A stretch of 57,585 bases of DNA from JBCCTX01 sp964468435. Lineage in GTDB: Bacteria > Bacteroidota > Bacteroidia > J057. The DNA lies in the NCBI GenBank assembly GCA_964468435.1, contig CAYXVE010000033.1, forward strand, positions 1 to 57,585. The letters run 5' to 3'. A program made the position numbers and the translations under genes. Each line of letters opens with the position of its first letter. Position 1 is the stretch's first letter. Shown here in pieces: positions 26,798 through 35,820 of the stretch. A model generated the notes under the pieces. That model saw nothing but the letters and a program-made list of their open reading frames with translations. It did not search any database and was not told the origin of the DNA.

Positions 26798-27337
26798 ATG
26801 TCCACAAGTAAAAAGATAGATGGATCCTCATTTGTAGTAAAAACGGGAATGTGGTTCCTGATGGTTACGATTATCCTACTTTTCACAGCTTTCACTTTCG
26901 GGTTTTTCACAAGTGTGAGAAAAGATACAGGTATACAACTTCCCAACGCTTTTTATATCAGCACATTTGTTTTGTTTTTGAGTAGTATCCTACTTCACCG
27001 TAGCAAAGAACAAATCACATTTAACAAGAGTCCGAGCCTAGTGTCCTACACGTTGTTATTGGGTATGGCTTTTTTATGTGTGCAAGGTTGGGGTTGGTAT
27101 GAACTCTACCACCAGAGTAGTCGGATGCCTGATGATAAGATGCAGGGATTCAACTACCTGTATCTACTCAGCGGTATGCACGCACTCCATATCATTGCAG
27201 GTATTTTTCTTCTTCTTTACGTCATTTTGAAATTTCCTGGCAAAGGCAAGCGCTACTTGGAAATAGCTACGTATTTTTGGCATTTTCTAGGACTTCTTTG
27301 GATATATCTACTCACAGTATTGCTGATTAATCTGTAA
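26798..27337 (+). CDS. Cytochrome c oxidase subunit III-like protein
   Basis: The 179-residue protein has five predicted transmembrane helices and the COX3/CtaE pattern: WFLMVTIILLFTAFTFGF in helix 1, GMAFLCVQGWGWYEL, LLSGMHALHIIAGI and YFWHFLGLLWIYL. Such proteins are the third subunit of heme-copper oxidases in the inner membrane. No subunit I or II gene is present in the window, so this is an isolated copy. Its short form fits the five-helix bacterial type. It is closely spaced behind mpl (33 bp) and ahead of an M28 peptidase gene (51 bp). Confidence 0.85.
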   Translation: MSTSKKIDGSSFVVKTGMWFLMVTIILLFTAFTFGFFTSVRKDTGIQLPNAFYISTFVLFLSSILLHRSKEQITFNKSPSLVSYTLLLGMAFLCVQGWGWYELYHQSSRMPDDKMQGFNYLYLLSGMHALHIIAGIFLLLYVILKFPGKGKRYLEIATYFWHFLGLLWIYLLTVLLINL

Positions 27338-27388
27338 AAGTCTCCTTGCTTACATGAGTCCTTAGTTCAATGCAATCATATACACTTC

Positions 27389-29116
27389 ATGATGATACGC
27401 GCAATAACCCTGCTTCTGCTGTTGTGGATGATCCGCTTCCTTCCAGCTCAACCTATCATTGATTCACATTTTGAACTGGTCAGAGGGGAATTCTCTGGAG
27501 AAAATGCCTATGCGACAACTAGCTATGTAGAACAATATTTCAGATTGCCTGGTAACAGTGGGTTTGATTCCAGTATTTACTATGTACAAAACATCCTGGG
27601 GGCTGCGGGATTCAAACCAGAAGCAGCAGAACCCGAAAGCCGGATGACCTATCGCATTGAGCGTATCCCAATGGATTTTCTTGCATGGGAACCCCTTAGT
27701 GCTACCCTGCATATCGTAGGCAATGATCAGCCTTTGCTGGACTTCAAGACCAACCGGAACATGATCTGTATCAATAGCCATGCAACTCCTCGTGAAGGTA
27801 TAAAAACAGAATTGGTCAACATAACCCATATTGATGATCTCAAAAACAAGGATGTAGCTGGAAAAATCGTTATGGCAGATGGAAATGTTGGACAATTATT
27901 CTATCAGGCAGTTATCCAGCAGAAAGCATTGGGCGTTTTGGCTTATAGCATACCCTCTTACAATCAGCCAGAAAAGTATAAGCATTCTATTCCATTCAGA
28001 TCCATTCCACAAATCAAAAACAATACAGGCTGGGCTATTAGTCTATCCTATCACGCTCGGGAGCAACTGCTAAATGCGCTGGAACAGGGTAGGGTTGAGC
28101 TGGAGGTCAATATCCAGACCCGTATATACGCTTCGACAGAACTTGCTTTGATCGCTGAAATTAAAGGGAGCAGAGCCCCTAAAGAAAGATTCGTTTTCAG
28201 CGCGCATGTGCAGGAACCCGGTGCAAATGATAATGCTTCGGGTGTAGGGTGTCAAGCAGAAATGGCTCGTGTCATGGCAGAGCTGGTGGACTCTGGCAAA
28301 GTAGATCCAGCAAGAACAATCACTTTTCTTTGGGGGGATGAAATCGATATGACACGTAGATACATACAAGGAGATAAAGAGAGATCCCAAAACATCAAGT
28401 GGGGGATAAGCCTGGATATGGTTGGGGAAGATACTGATAAAACGGGTGGAGTATTTCTCATTGAAAAAATGCCTGATCCTTCGGCTATATGGACCAGGGG
28501 AGATGATCAGCATACTGAGTGGGGTTCTACTCATGTGAGCAAAGATGATCTCAATCCCCATTACTTTAATGATTTGGTTCAATATATCTGTGATAGACAA
28601 GGTGAGCATGCCAACTGGAAAGTGAGCAATAATCCTTATGAGGGTGGAAGTGATCACCAGCCCTTTTTGGATGCAGGTATTCCTGGCTTGCTACTCTGGC
28701 ATTTTACGGATGTATTTTATCACACAGATGCTGACAGAATTGACAAGGTGTCAAAAAATACTTTGAAAAATGTAGGCATAAGTGCAACAGTAGCAGCCTT
28801 AACCTTGTGTTCTGACAATATATTAATCCCGAATCAGGTGATACGGATCACACATGACGCTGCTATCAAAAGGCTCAAAACAGAATTTGAACTCTCATAT
28901 CTTGCGATCCGGAATGATCCGGATACCAGTACTAGTATCGATAAACAACTGGATATCATCCGTACCTGGACAAGTTGGTATGGACAGGCCTTAAGCGCTA
29001 TCCACGACCTTATGTTTGAAGAAAATAAAGACATACTGAAAAATGAGATCTTAAAAGCCAAACTGGATATTGAAACCCAAAGTAAGCTCTACTTGGAGAC
29101 CCTTAAACATCTATAG
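27389..29116 (+). CDS. Secreted M28 family metallopeptidase
   Basis: The 575-residue protein has a signal peptide (MMIRAITLLLLLW, ending LPAQ), a PA-like inserted region (GKIVMADGNVGQLFYQ) and an M28 aminopeptidase core. Likely zinc ligands are the His in FSAHVQEPG, the Asp in NDNASG, the Glu pair in WGDEID, the Asp in LDMVGED and the His in FYHTDADR. The last 110 residues form a helical tail. M28 enzymes are exported di-zinc aminopeptidases. The FSAHVQEPGANDNASGVG motif with Gln-Glu in place of the usual DS is typical of this branch. The ATG at 27392 is an equally good start. Confidence 0.87.
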   Translation: MMIRAITLLLLLWMIRFLPAQPIIDSHFELVRGEFSGENAYATTSYVEQYFRLPGNSGFDSSIYYVQNILGAAGFKPEAAEPESRMTYRIERIPMDFLAWEPLSATLHIVGNDQPLLDFKTNRNMICINSHATPREGIKTELVNITHIDDLKNKDVAGKIVMADGNVGQLFYQAVIQQKALGVLAYSIPSYNQPEKYKHSIPFRSIPQIKNNTGWAISLSYHAREQLLNALEQGRVELEVNIQTRIYASTELALIAEIKGSRAPKERFVFSAHVQEPGANDNASGVGCQAEMARVMAELVDSGKVDPARTITFLWGDEIDMTRRYIQGDKERSQNIKWGISLDMVGEDTDKTGGVFLIEKMPDPSAIWTRGDDQHTEWGSTHVSKDDLNPHYFNDLVQYICDRQGEHANWKVSNNPYEGGSDHQPFLDAGIPGLLLWHFTDVFYHTDADRIDKVSKNTLKNVGISATVAALTLCSDNILIPNQVIRITHDAAIKRLKTEFELSYLAIRNDPDTSTSIDKQLDIIRTWTSWYGQALSAIHDLMFEENKDILKNEILKAKLDIETQSKLYLETLKHL

Positions 29117-29806
29117 TTAGCATAAGATCACAACTGCACATTCCATGTAACGGGGACAGGATTGAAAAATATAATCAAAGAAATGTTGATTTTTAAGGTC
29201 AAATGCTAATAGCAAAGCTTAAAAAATCCATCACAAGCCTGTTAGATACTCATCTGAATGGTTTTAATCATAGTTATATCTAACTCCATACAAGTATCTG
29301 TCTACAGATATGTTTAATTGCAATTTTTAATAATGATTATTTAATTATCCAATAATTTGATTATTTTTACACCGAATAAACAGTTCCTCCTAATTGACTG
29401 TAATTATGGATAAGTGAGAAAAGTCATAGGGTATAGTGGAATTGGTGTCATTCCGGAGACACACATATTTCATCATTTATCTTAACATTATATCAAGCTT
29501 AAATAAATGGCAAAAATTACATGTAAAATGTAGATAATATCAAATCCAGCAAGAAAAACTTAAGTATTACTCAACATAACTATGATTTCATTTACTATAT
29601 TGTAAATAATAACTAAAAAAGTTATTAAAATTATATGAATATCTTTCTTCTTTGGGTAAAGCTGTTGTTAAGTGAACTTTTTTGACTATATTTAACATAA
29701 TTATTATTTAAAGTTAGTAATCATTCTAATTCCCTATTTTATCAATTGAGCTTTACGCAATTTTCGTTTATAGTCTGTTATTTTCACTTTAAAATCCTTA
29801 TCAGCT
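29117..29806. other. AT-rich 690-bp intergenic region
   Basis: A long, strongly AT-rich gap with many stops in all frames and no coding remnant that I recognise. Apart from the candidate promoter at 29665-29694 I see no hairpin with a T-tract, no direct repeats and no tRNA. Its composition differs from the flanks and could mark a site of past insertion, or simply a long regulatory leader. Confidence 0.5.
29665..29694 (+). promoter_or_regulatory. Candidate Bacteroidota promoter
   Basis: TTG at 29665-29667, a 19-base spacer and TATATTTA at 29687-29694 match the Bacteroidota sigma-A consensus TTG-N19-TAnnTTTG in all but the last base. Transcription would start near 29701, giving a leader of about 105 nt ahead of the ATG at 29807. 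Confidence 0.5.
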
Positions 29807-30235
29807 ATGCGTGAGCAACTTTTTTATATTTATCTCAAGAAAAAAAATGGATTCAGCCACCCCCTTTCCCCTGAAGACTACATTATGTTCTATCGCAAGC
29901 CTCAGCGTAGAGCCATGATTCAAAATCATGATGAAGTACAGTGCATCACATGGGATGGTAGAATACTTCAAGCAGGAGAAGCCTTGACTTATCTCAAGCG
30001 CGCTGAGAAAAAAGCCGAAAAAATATTTTTTCAAAAATGCTTCAACAAGAAAGACTTTCTAGCGTATCTCAATGAGTATCCACAAGGTCATTACGTGAAA
30101 GAAGCGAATGAAATGATCGAAAGGCTTGATCTCGGTAGTTGTAGAACTAAATCCGACTTCGAGCAATACCTAAAAAATTACCCTAAGGGTAAATTTACTA
30201 GAGAAGCAAAATCTCGGCTTTTGTCTTTTCAATAA
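29807..30235 (+). CDS. Small protein with two YPxG helical repeats
   Basis: The 142-residue protein is of unknown function and has no signal peptide. Its C-terminal half contains two copies of a 35-residue helical repeat with pattern DFxxYLxxYPxGxxxxEA (about residues 81-100 and 116-135). Such TPR-like repeats occur in Bacteroidota proteins associated with protein interaction. The N-terminal half, rich in aromatic and basic residues (LFYIYLKKKNGF, MFYRKPQRR), is not recognised. It stands alone after a 690-bp AT-rich gap with its own candidate promoter, and converges with the TolC gene. A cytoplasmic interaction protein is the most one can say. Confidence 0.6.
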   Translation: MREQLFYIYLKKKNGFSHPLSPEDYIMFYRKPQRRAMIQNHDEVQCITWDGRILQAGEALTYLKRAEKKAEKIFFQKCFNKKDFLAYLNEYPQGHYVKEANEMIERLDLGSCRTKSDFEQYLKNYPKGKFTREAKSRLLSFQ

Positions 30236-30306
30236 TAAATTACTTTGAGGTGATTTCTTACCTCGTGTAGGAGTGATGCAAGTTTACGTTTTTCGAATCA
30301 TGACAA

Positions 30307-31824
30307 CTAAGGTGTAAACATGTTTCCTCCTCTACCCAGGCTATACATAAATCCTGCGTGGGATTTCATGTATTTCCCCATTAATTCAATGAGCTTTCTT
30401 CGAGCATCAATGAGTTTTAATTCCCGAGAGTTGATTAAAAACAAGGAACTTTCACCGTTTTCAAATTTGATCAGCTCAGCTTCTAGCAACTGCTCATAAT
30501 TCCGGACGTTAGCCACATAATTCAATACCTGCTGATTGTTGAGCTGTATATGCTGGAAGTAAGTCTGTATTTTATTGAGCAGCACACGCTCCTTCTGGGT
30601 AATTTTCAGTTCTATATCTCTGAGTTTGATTTGGGTCTTACGTAGATTCGCACGGTCTTTTCTCAGAAAGAGTGGAAAATTCATGGTAACTCCCCATTTA
30701 TAATGCTGCGGACCAAACCATGCTCCTTCATCCATGGTTTCTTCAAAGGCTTGCTCTGTACTCAGCAAGTTGTAATTAATATTTATTTCAGGCTTTAGAT
30801 ATTCGCGGTTTAACTCGCGATCTATTCCCAGCATCTCCTCTTTATATCCCAGGCTTTGTAATTCGGGATGCAAAAGCAAAACGTCCAACTCATTTAGTAG
30901 CGAATCTTCATCTATCGGCTTAGGCAAAAGATCAGGATTCAGGATGACAGGACCTACTGTACCCTCATTCAGGGGTTGCATAAGTTCATCTTCCCAAAGA
31001 AAATTTGAGATTATCAGGGTTTTATTTATATAATCCAAAGCTGCAGCCTGACGCTGTACTTCCAACTGCTGAAGCTGGGTGAGCGCTTCAACTGTATCTA
31101 TACCCGCATAGTCGCCAGCCAGGAATGTCTGCTTCACCGCTTCGAAGCGTACACGAGTCTGCTCTACAGCTTCAGTCAACAAGTGATACTCCGTAAAAGA
31201 AGTGGACCAGTCCCAGTAAGCTTTTACCGATTCAAAGAAAAGATCATTCAACATCACCTTTTGATCAACAGCAGTCTGATCCTGAAAAATTTTCGCCTGC
31301 CTTAGTCCTGCCCGTTCTTTATCAATAAATAATCCTCTACCCACTGGTACTTCTATCCCCAGTATTCCCTGTCCCTGATTGGGTATACTTCGTTCTGGAT
31401 TAAGAAACTTTCCATCACTGTAAGCATAAGCTGCTTTCAATTTTACACCACCGACACGAGTTGGGATTTTCACCCCATTTTCTAATATCCTCCAGTAATT
31501 CTTGTCCTCATAATACTTATCGTCGTAATCCCCATACAATTTGGGGTCAAATGCTCCTTTTGCTCCCAATAGTTCTGCTTGTGCTGCCTCTGTCATAAGG
31601 CCTATCTGCTTGATCACAGGGTGGTAGCGCCCCATAAACTCGAAGTAATCCCCTGGAAGCAGTACATAGGACGAATCCTTATCAGGAATTGTGCCCTGGT
31701 AGGTCGTCAACTGTGCCTGAGAGAACAGCGTGGCCAATAATATCGAAACCAGTATCCCTGTTTTATATACGCTAATACCAAGATAGTAAGTCATATTCAG
31801 TACTAATGACTTCAAGTTCAACAT
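30307..31824 (-). CDS. TolC family outer-membrane efflux protein
   Basis: The 505-residue protein has a signal-like hydrophobic segment after a short basic start (TGILVSILLATLFSQAQ) and the long alpha-helical pattern of TolC-type channels, with the two-fold repeat and many Gln/Glu/Leu-rich helices. It forms the outer-membrane channel of the tripartite exporter. Its ATG overlaps the TAA of the HlyD gene by one base (TAATG), so it is translationally coupled and last in the ABC-HlyD-TolC operon. A shorter start at residue 11 (MTYYLG) would give a more compact signal peptide. Confidence 0.87.
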   Translation of the reverse strand: MLNLKSLVLNMTYYLGISVYKTGILVSILLATLFSQAQLTTYQGTIPDKDSSYVLLPGDYFEFMGRYHPVIKQIGLMTEAAQAELLGAKGAFDPKLYGDYDDKYYEDKNYWRILENGVKIPTRVGGVKLKAAYAYSDGKFLNPERSIPNQGQGILGIEVPVGRGLFIDKERAGLRQAKIFQDQTAVDQKVMLNDLFFESVKAYWDWSTSFTEYHLLTEAVEQTRVRFEAVKQTFLAGDYAGIDTVEALTQLQQLEVQRQAAALDYINKTLIISNFLWEDELMQPLNEGTVGPVILNPDLLPKPIDEDSLLNELDVLLLHPELQSLGYKEEMLGIDRELNREYLKPEININYNLLSTEQAFEETMDEGAWFGPQHYKWGVTMNFPLFLRKDRANLRKTQIKLRDIELKITQKERVLLNKIQTYFQHIQLNNQQVLNYVANVRNYEQLLEAELIKFENGESSLFLINSRELKLIDARRKLIELMGKYMKSHAGFMYSLGRGGNMFTP

Positions 31825-33221
31825 TACTTGATTAATTTTTTTCCTACAGGCTTATCTTTTTCTTGATCCTTACGCTCATCGCTTATTTTGGCATCATTGA
31901 AACCTGTATAATATTCAGGTGGGAATCCATTAAGCTGACGCCAAAGCTCATACCAGACGCTTACGGTGTTGAGTAAGGCAAAAGCATTTACGCCACCTCC
32001 TACACGAAGTTCTTTGGGCCAGGGATCATCCAGATCCTCAGCAATCAGGACACGGTATTTACCATTGAGGCTAATATCATTTTCAACCGCAAATACTCTC
32101 CCTCCAAAAGTACCAAAGTTGACCCCGGGCCATCCTGCGCCAAAGACAATGGCTGGCCACCCGTCAAATTCAAGACGTACAGGTTGTCCTTTCTTAATCA
32201 GGGGTACATCTACAGGTCTGACAAAGATCTCAGTAGCCATTGTGACAGAGACAGAAACGATACTTACTACTCCTTCTCCTTGTTTAACGGTCTCTCCAAT
32301 TCCGGGCTTTAGAGCTTTGTTGATAATGCCGCCCTGAGGAGCAACAATGTATCTGAAGTTTTGACGATATTCATAGTTAGTCAGCTCGTTTTTCATCTTA
32401 GCAACATCTGCTTCCGTATCAAAGAGGTTGGAGCGTGCACTTTGACGTTCGGATTGTGCCTTTTGAATCTTTTCCTGGTATTCATTTACGACGTTGCTAA
32501 GTATGATCTGTGCATTTGTGAGCGCTCGCCGGGAAACTTCAAGTTTTTGTTCCTGAGAGGTAAGCTTGGCTTGTGCTTCCTGGCGTTGTTTGCGCATTTT
32601 CTCTAATTCAGTACGGGATTTAAGATCCTTCGCAAACAGCGTCTCCCAACGATCTAGCTGTACAATGGCCAGAGAGTCGTTAACACGTGCTGCTATCAGG
32701 TCTACACTATCGGCACGTACCTTGAAGCGAGACTGAGCCACTTTATTTCGGTACTCTTCAAGCTTCAATTGAAGTGTAGCCTCCAGGGCATCAATCTGAT
32801 TAGCCAATGCCTGGGCTTTCATCTCATAGGATTGCATAGCTTCTTGTTTGGCACCAATCTGTTGGGAGGTACGATCAATCAATTGGGGATCAAAAAATTT
32901 ATCTTTAATTTCCGAAAGATACAGGATCGTATCTCCTTGCCTGATCGAATCCCCTTCATTTACATACCATGCTTCAATCCGCCCATCTACTGTCGAAGCA
33001 ATAGTCTGTGGGCGCTGAAAGGGATACAAAGTCGTAACATTGCCCTTGCCACTGATACTCTGTCTCCAAGGCAGAAACAGAACAATGAAAGCCGCCAGGA
33101 AAAATCCCGCTATCCAATAAACCAAGCTTTTAGCAGTATTAATGCTGATAATCCGTTTGAATGAATCGTATCGATCTACAAAGACTTCTTCGTTAATTCT
33201 ATTTTCGGATATATTTAGCAT
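31824..33221 (-). CDS. HlyD family membrane-fusion (periplasmic adaptor) protein
   Basis: The 465-residue protein has a cytoplasmic N-terminus, one transmembrane helix (about residues 34-52, SLVYWIAGFFLAAFIVLFL), and a biotinyl-lipoyl-like half motif (VDGRIEAWYVNEGDSIRQGD). A coiled-coil hairpin of roughly 180 residues follows, then the second half motif (APQGGIINKALKPGIGETVKQGE) and a beta-barrel region. It bridges the inner-membrane ABC protein and the TolC channel. The C-terminal tail is highly charged (DERKDQEKDKPVGKKLIK). It is second in the operon, 48 bp after the ABC gene and overlapping the TolC gene by one base. Confidence 0.88.
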   Translation of the reverse strand: MLNISENRINEEVFVDRYDSFKRIISINTAKSLVYWIAGFFLAAFIVLFLPWRQSISGKGNVTTLYPFQRPQTIASTVDGRIEAWYVNEGDSIRQGDTILYLSEIKDKFFDPQLIDRTSQQIGAKQEAMQSYEMKAQALANQIDALEATLQLKLEEYRNKVAQSRFKVRADSVDLIAARVNDSLAIVQLDRWETLFAKDLKSRTELEKMRKQRQEAQAKLTSQEQKLEVSRRALTNAQIILSNVVNEYQEKIQKAQSERQSARSNLFDTEADVAKMKNELTNYEYRQNFRYIVAPQGGIINKALKPGIGETVKQGEGVVSIVSVSVTMATEIFVRPVDVPLIKKGQPVRLEFDGWPAIVFGAGWPGVNFGTFGGRVFAVENDISLNGKYRVLIAEDLDDPWPKELRVGGGVNAFALLNTVSVWYELWRQLNGFPPEYYTGFNDAKISDERKDQEKDKPVGKKLIK

Positions 33222-33269
33222 GATATATATAATAGGTTGATTGAACTCGGCAGATAAAATATAAGCGTG

Positions 33270-34982
33270 TTACTGGAATATTTGTGGATAATATGCTTTG
33301 TGTGTAATTGCTGGAAAAGTCTCAATATCTATTATTTTTCCATGATCCATAACCACTACACGATCGCAGAGTTTGGCAAATTCAGCATTATTGGAAACGA
33401 CAATAACAGTTTCAATCTCGTTGCAGGTGATAAAATTACCGATTCTGTCCCGCTCTGATTTATTCCAGATTGAAAAGAAATCATCCATCAGCAAAAGCTT
33501 GGGACGTTTTGCAATACATCTAGCCAGAATCAGTTTTCTGATAACGCTCTGTGGGAACTGAGGACCTTCTGGTAAGATCATGGTGTTGAGACCTTCGGGT
33601 AGGGACTGTATATATTCTGTCAACCCGATGCGTTCCAATACCCATTGTACATCTTTCAAGGTAACTTCAGGACGGCCCATTGTTAGATTTTCCCATACAT
33701 TACCACGGAATAATATCTTCTGTGAGAGGCAATCACCGATGTACGCTCTTAAACTGATAGGATCAATATTTCTCACCGGCATGTCATTAAATGCAAGCGT
33801 TCCGGAGAAATTTTCATAAAGTCCAGAAATAACATTTAGCAAGAGCGTTTTGCCAGCCCCACTGTGGCCGGAGATACAGACCTTTTCACCAGGGGTTATA
33901 TCCAATGAGATATCTCTGAGGGAATTTCTTTCCTCACCGGGTAGACTAAAGTTAACATTTCTCAATCTCAGTGCAATTCCTTTATCTGAATTCACTTCTG
34001 AAAAATCTACTCCTTCGTGTCGCTCAAGGGGCAGATCCGTAACATTTCCAATTTTTTCTACCGCTGTGAGTACATCGTAGATCGTATCCATACTCAAAAT
34101 GAATTTTTCTACTGAGTTGATGACAGTAATAATCACAATTTCAGATGCGACAAACTGACCAACATTGATTTCACGCTCTATCAACAGAATACTACCGATG
34201 ATAAGCAAACCACCTGTGACGATCGTTTTGAATGCTACAATATTTCCAAACTGGGTGATCAGTACCTTGAAATGTTGTTTTCTTGCACCCAGATATTTAC
34301 TCACCAAATCATCTGTTTTCCTTAATGCAATATCCGTCTCTCCGGATAGTTTGAAGGTACTTAATGTTCTGGCTATCTCCTCCAGCCAGTAAGCTACTTT
34401 GTACTTGTAATCTGACTCAGCTAGTGAAGTCTCCAATCCTTTGGGACCTGTAAACCTAAAAATCAGGTAGAGTAAAAGGAGCAAAACCAAGCCAAAAACG
34501 ATGAAGAAAGGGTGATAAAAAGATAAAAGAATCAAACCAAAAAACATCTGTAAAACAGCTGTTGACAGGTCAATGAGAATTTTGGGAAGGCCTTTTTGAA
34601 TATTTATGACATCGAATATTCTATTGACCAATTCCGGAGGATAGTATTTAGTCAGCGATTCCATCTTGATACGGGGGAGCCTATAGGCAAACTCAAAGGA
34701 AGCCCGGGCAAAAATTCGCTGCTGAAGCATTTCCGTGATCGTAAGCTGCATGACTTGCAATCCTCCTACAACAGCGGTACCTACGATCACAACGACGATC
34801 AATATTCTCCATGAGGATGATAGTTCGTTGGCTAGCACCTGACTAATTATGGCTTGTATCCCCAAAGGAAGAGTAAGGGAAATAAGCCCTGCGAAGATCG
34901 CATATACGTATATATAGATGATGTCCTTGCGGTCTACAGATAGTAATTTGAAAAATCTGTGTAAAGGTCGACGTTTCTGCAT
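33270..34982 (-). CDS. ABC exporter (membrane plus ATPase) with degenerate ATPase motifs
   Basis: The 570-residue protein has an N-terminal type-IV-exporter membrane domain (about residues 20-310) and a C-terminal nucleotide-binding domain. Walker A is intact (GHSGAGKT, 372-379) and Gln421 fits the Q-loop. The LSGGQ signature is replaced by QFPQS (475-479). The Walker B region reads LLLMDD (D500-D501) with Asp for the catalytic Glu. The D-loop SALD is SIWN (504-507), and the switch His is Asn531 (VVSNNAEF). There is no C39 peptidase domain. It is first of the operon, so it would normally power substrate export through HlyD and TolC. With these changes it may bind ATP but hydrolyse it poorly, or need a partner subunit from elsewhere. 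The sequence is otherwise well kept. Confidence 0.85.
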   Translation of the reverse strand: MQKRRPLHRFFKLLSVDRKDIIYIYVYAIFAGLISLTLPLGIQAIISQVLANELSSSWRILIVVVIVGTAVVGGLQVMQLTITEMLQQRIFARASFEFAYRLPRIKMESLTKYYPPELVNRIFDVINIQKGLPKILIDLSTAVLQMFFGLILLSFYHPFFIVFGLVLLLLLYLIFRFTGPKGLETSLAESDYKYKVAYWLEEIARTLSTFKLSGETDIALRKTDDLVSKYLGARKQHFKVLITQFGNIVAFKTIVTGGLLIIGSILLIEREINVGQFVASEIVIITVINSVEKFILSMDTIYDVLTAVEKIGNVTDLPLERHEGVDFSEVNSDKGIALRLRNVNFSLPGEERNSLRDISLDITPGEKVCISGHSGAGKTLLLNVISGLYENFSGTLAFNDMPVRNIDPISLRAYIGDCLSQKILFRGNVWENLTMGRPEVTLKDVQWVLERIGLTEYIQSLPEGLNTMILPEGPQFPQSVIRKLILARCIAKRPKLLLMDDFFSIWNKSERDRIGNFITCNEIETVIVVSNNAEFAKLCDRVVVMDHGKIIDIETFPAITHKAYYPQIFQ

Positions 34983-35018
34983 TGATTAATATCTACTATT
35001 TTCAACAATAGTTTTACT

Positions 35019-35041
35019 ATTTTACGACATAGTCGTAAAAT
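35019..35041. promoter_or_regulatory. Perfect palindrome, candidate TetR operator
   Basis: Arms ATTTTACGAC and GTCGTAAAAT are exact reverse complements separated by ATA. It lies 37 bp upstream of the ABC exporter start, within the zone expected for its promoter. Length and symmetry suit a TetR-family dimer, and a tetR-like gene is in the divergent operon. Confidence 0.6.
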
Positions 35042-35178
35042 GTTTCACAAATATATATTAATTATTTTTTAGGCTTAATATTTTTAATTAATAGTAAAAC
35101 TTTTATATTTGATTCTCGTGCTTCTTTCTATTAGAGAGTTAATATTTGTATATAAAGTAGTTTGAATGTTGGGTTAGT

Positions 35179-35219
35179 TTAAGACGCGACTGGACATAAA
35201 ATGTCCGGTTACGTCTTAA
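35179..35219. promoter_or_regulatory. Long interrupted dyad upstream of sigma factor gene
   Basis: TTAAGACG and CGTCTTAA form the outer arms; ACTGGACAT and ATGTCCGGT form the inner arms with one mismatch. The arms are separated by 2-base mismatches and a central AAA. The total symmetric span is 41 bp. It may be an operator for two dimers or a cruciform/hairpin element. It ends one base before another palindrome. Confidence 0.6.
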
Positions 35220-35220
35220 G

Positions 35221-35234
35221 TTACCAAATGGTAA
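35221..35234. promoter_or_regulatory. Palindrome TTACCA-AA-TGGTAA over the -33 region
   Basis: Perfect 6-bp arms with a 2-bp centre, located 14 bases before the TACCTTTG element. It occupies the place where a -33 TTG would be expected and none is present. It could be a repressor or activator site. Confidence 0.5.
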
Positions 35235-35247
35235 AACATCAGAGAAG

Positions 35248-35255
35248 TACCTTTG
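35248..35255 (+). promoter_or_regulatory. -7 promoter element TACCTTTG of sigma/TetR operon
   Basis: The octamer matches the Bacteroidota TAnnTTTG -7 consensus exactly and lies 31 bases before the sigma factor ATG. No matching -33 TTG lies 17-23 bases upstream; the palindrome at 35221-35234 is there instead. Confidence 0.55.
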
Positions 35256-35285
35256 TTCAATCTGTTTAAACAAATCCTATCAACT

Positions 35286-35780
35286 ATGGATACCAACGAT
35301 TTCCAAGGACAGGTTTTAGCCCAGAAACGAGAGCTTGAGTTCCATGCATACCGGCTGCTAAAGGACAATGATGCGGTACAGGATTTGATTCAGGATACTA
35401 TGCTAAAGGCTTTTGCTAATCAAGACAAGTTCCGGGCCGGTACAAAAATCGGGGCATGGTTGTATACCATCATGAAAAATACCTTCATCACCCATTACTA
35501 CCGCCCGGGTACTAAGTACCATTTGGTGGATATAGATGAAATCCCATCAAATTACCGGATGATCAGCTACAATATGGGCATGGATACTCTATCTACGGGA
35601 GAAATTGAAAAAGCGATCAATCAACTTCCGCAGAAATTTAAAACCCCATTTACTATGTACAATCAGGGATTCAAGTATGAAGAAATCGCTGAGATTTTGA
35701 ATCTGCCTCTTGGTACGATTAAAAATAGGATTCACACTGCACGACGAAGCGTGCAGGAACTGCTTCACTCAATGAATTAA
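35286..35780 (+). CDS. ECF-type RNA polymerase sigma factor
   Basis: The 164-residue protein has sigma region 2 (HAYRLLKDNDAVQDLIQDTMLKAF, then FRAGTKIGAWLYTIMKNTF) and region 4 (LPQKFKTPFTMYNQGFKYEEIAEILNLPLGTIKNRI). This is the two-domain layout of extracytoplasmic-function sigma factors. I start it at the ATG at 35286; the frame is open 11 codons upstream only from a TTG inside the promoter element. No anti-sigma gene is adjacent. Instead a TetR-family gene follows after 40 bp, and the exporter operon is divergent. It may direct RNA polymerase to the exporter or to distant envelope genes; the target is not visible here. Confidence 0.9.
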   Translation: MDTNDFQGQVLAQKRELEFHAYRLLKDNDAVQDLIQDTMLKAFANQDKFRAGTKIGAWLYTIMKNTFITHYYRPGTKYHLVDIDEIPSNYRMISYNMGMDTLSTGEIEKAINQLPQKFKTPFTMYNQGFKYEEIAEILNLPLGTIKNRIHTARRSVQELLHSMN

Positions 35781-35820
35781 TAATATATATTGAATCTATT
35801 GTCATCAAATCATAAAGCGT

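Larger units (their letters stand above)
34983..35285. promoter_or_regulatory. Divergent regulatory region of exporter and sigma/TetR operons
   Basis: The 303-bp space between the two divergent operons holds three inverted repeats (35019-35041, 35179-35219, 35221-35234) and a -7 promoter element (35248-35255), each described separately. The remaining sequence is very AT-rich and has no open frame of note. Confidence 0.65.
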
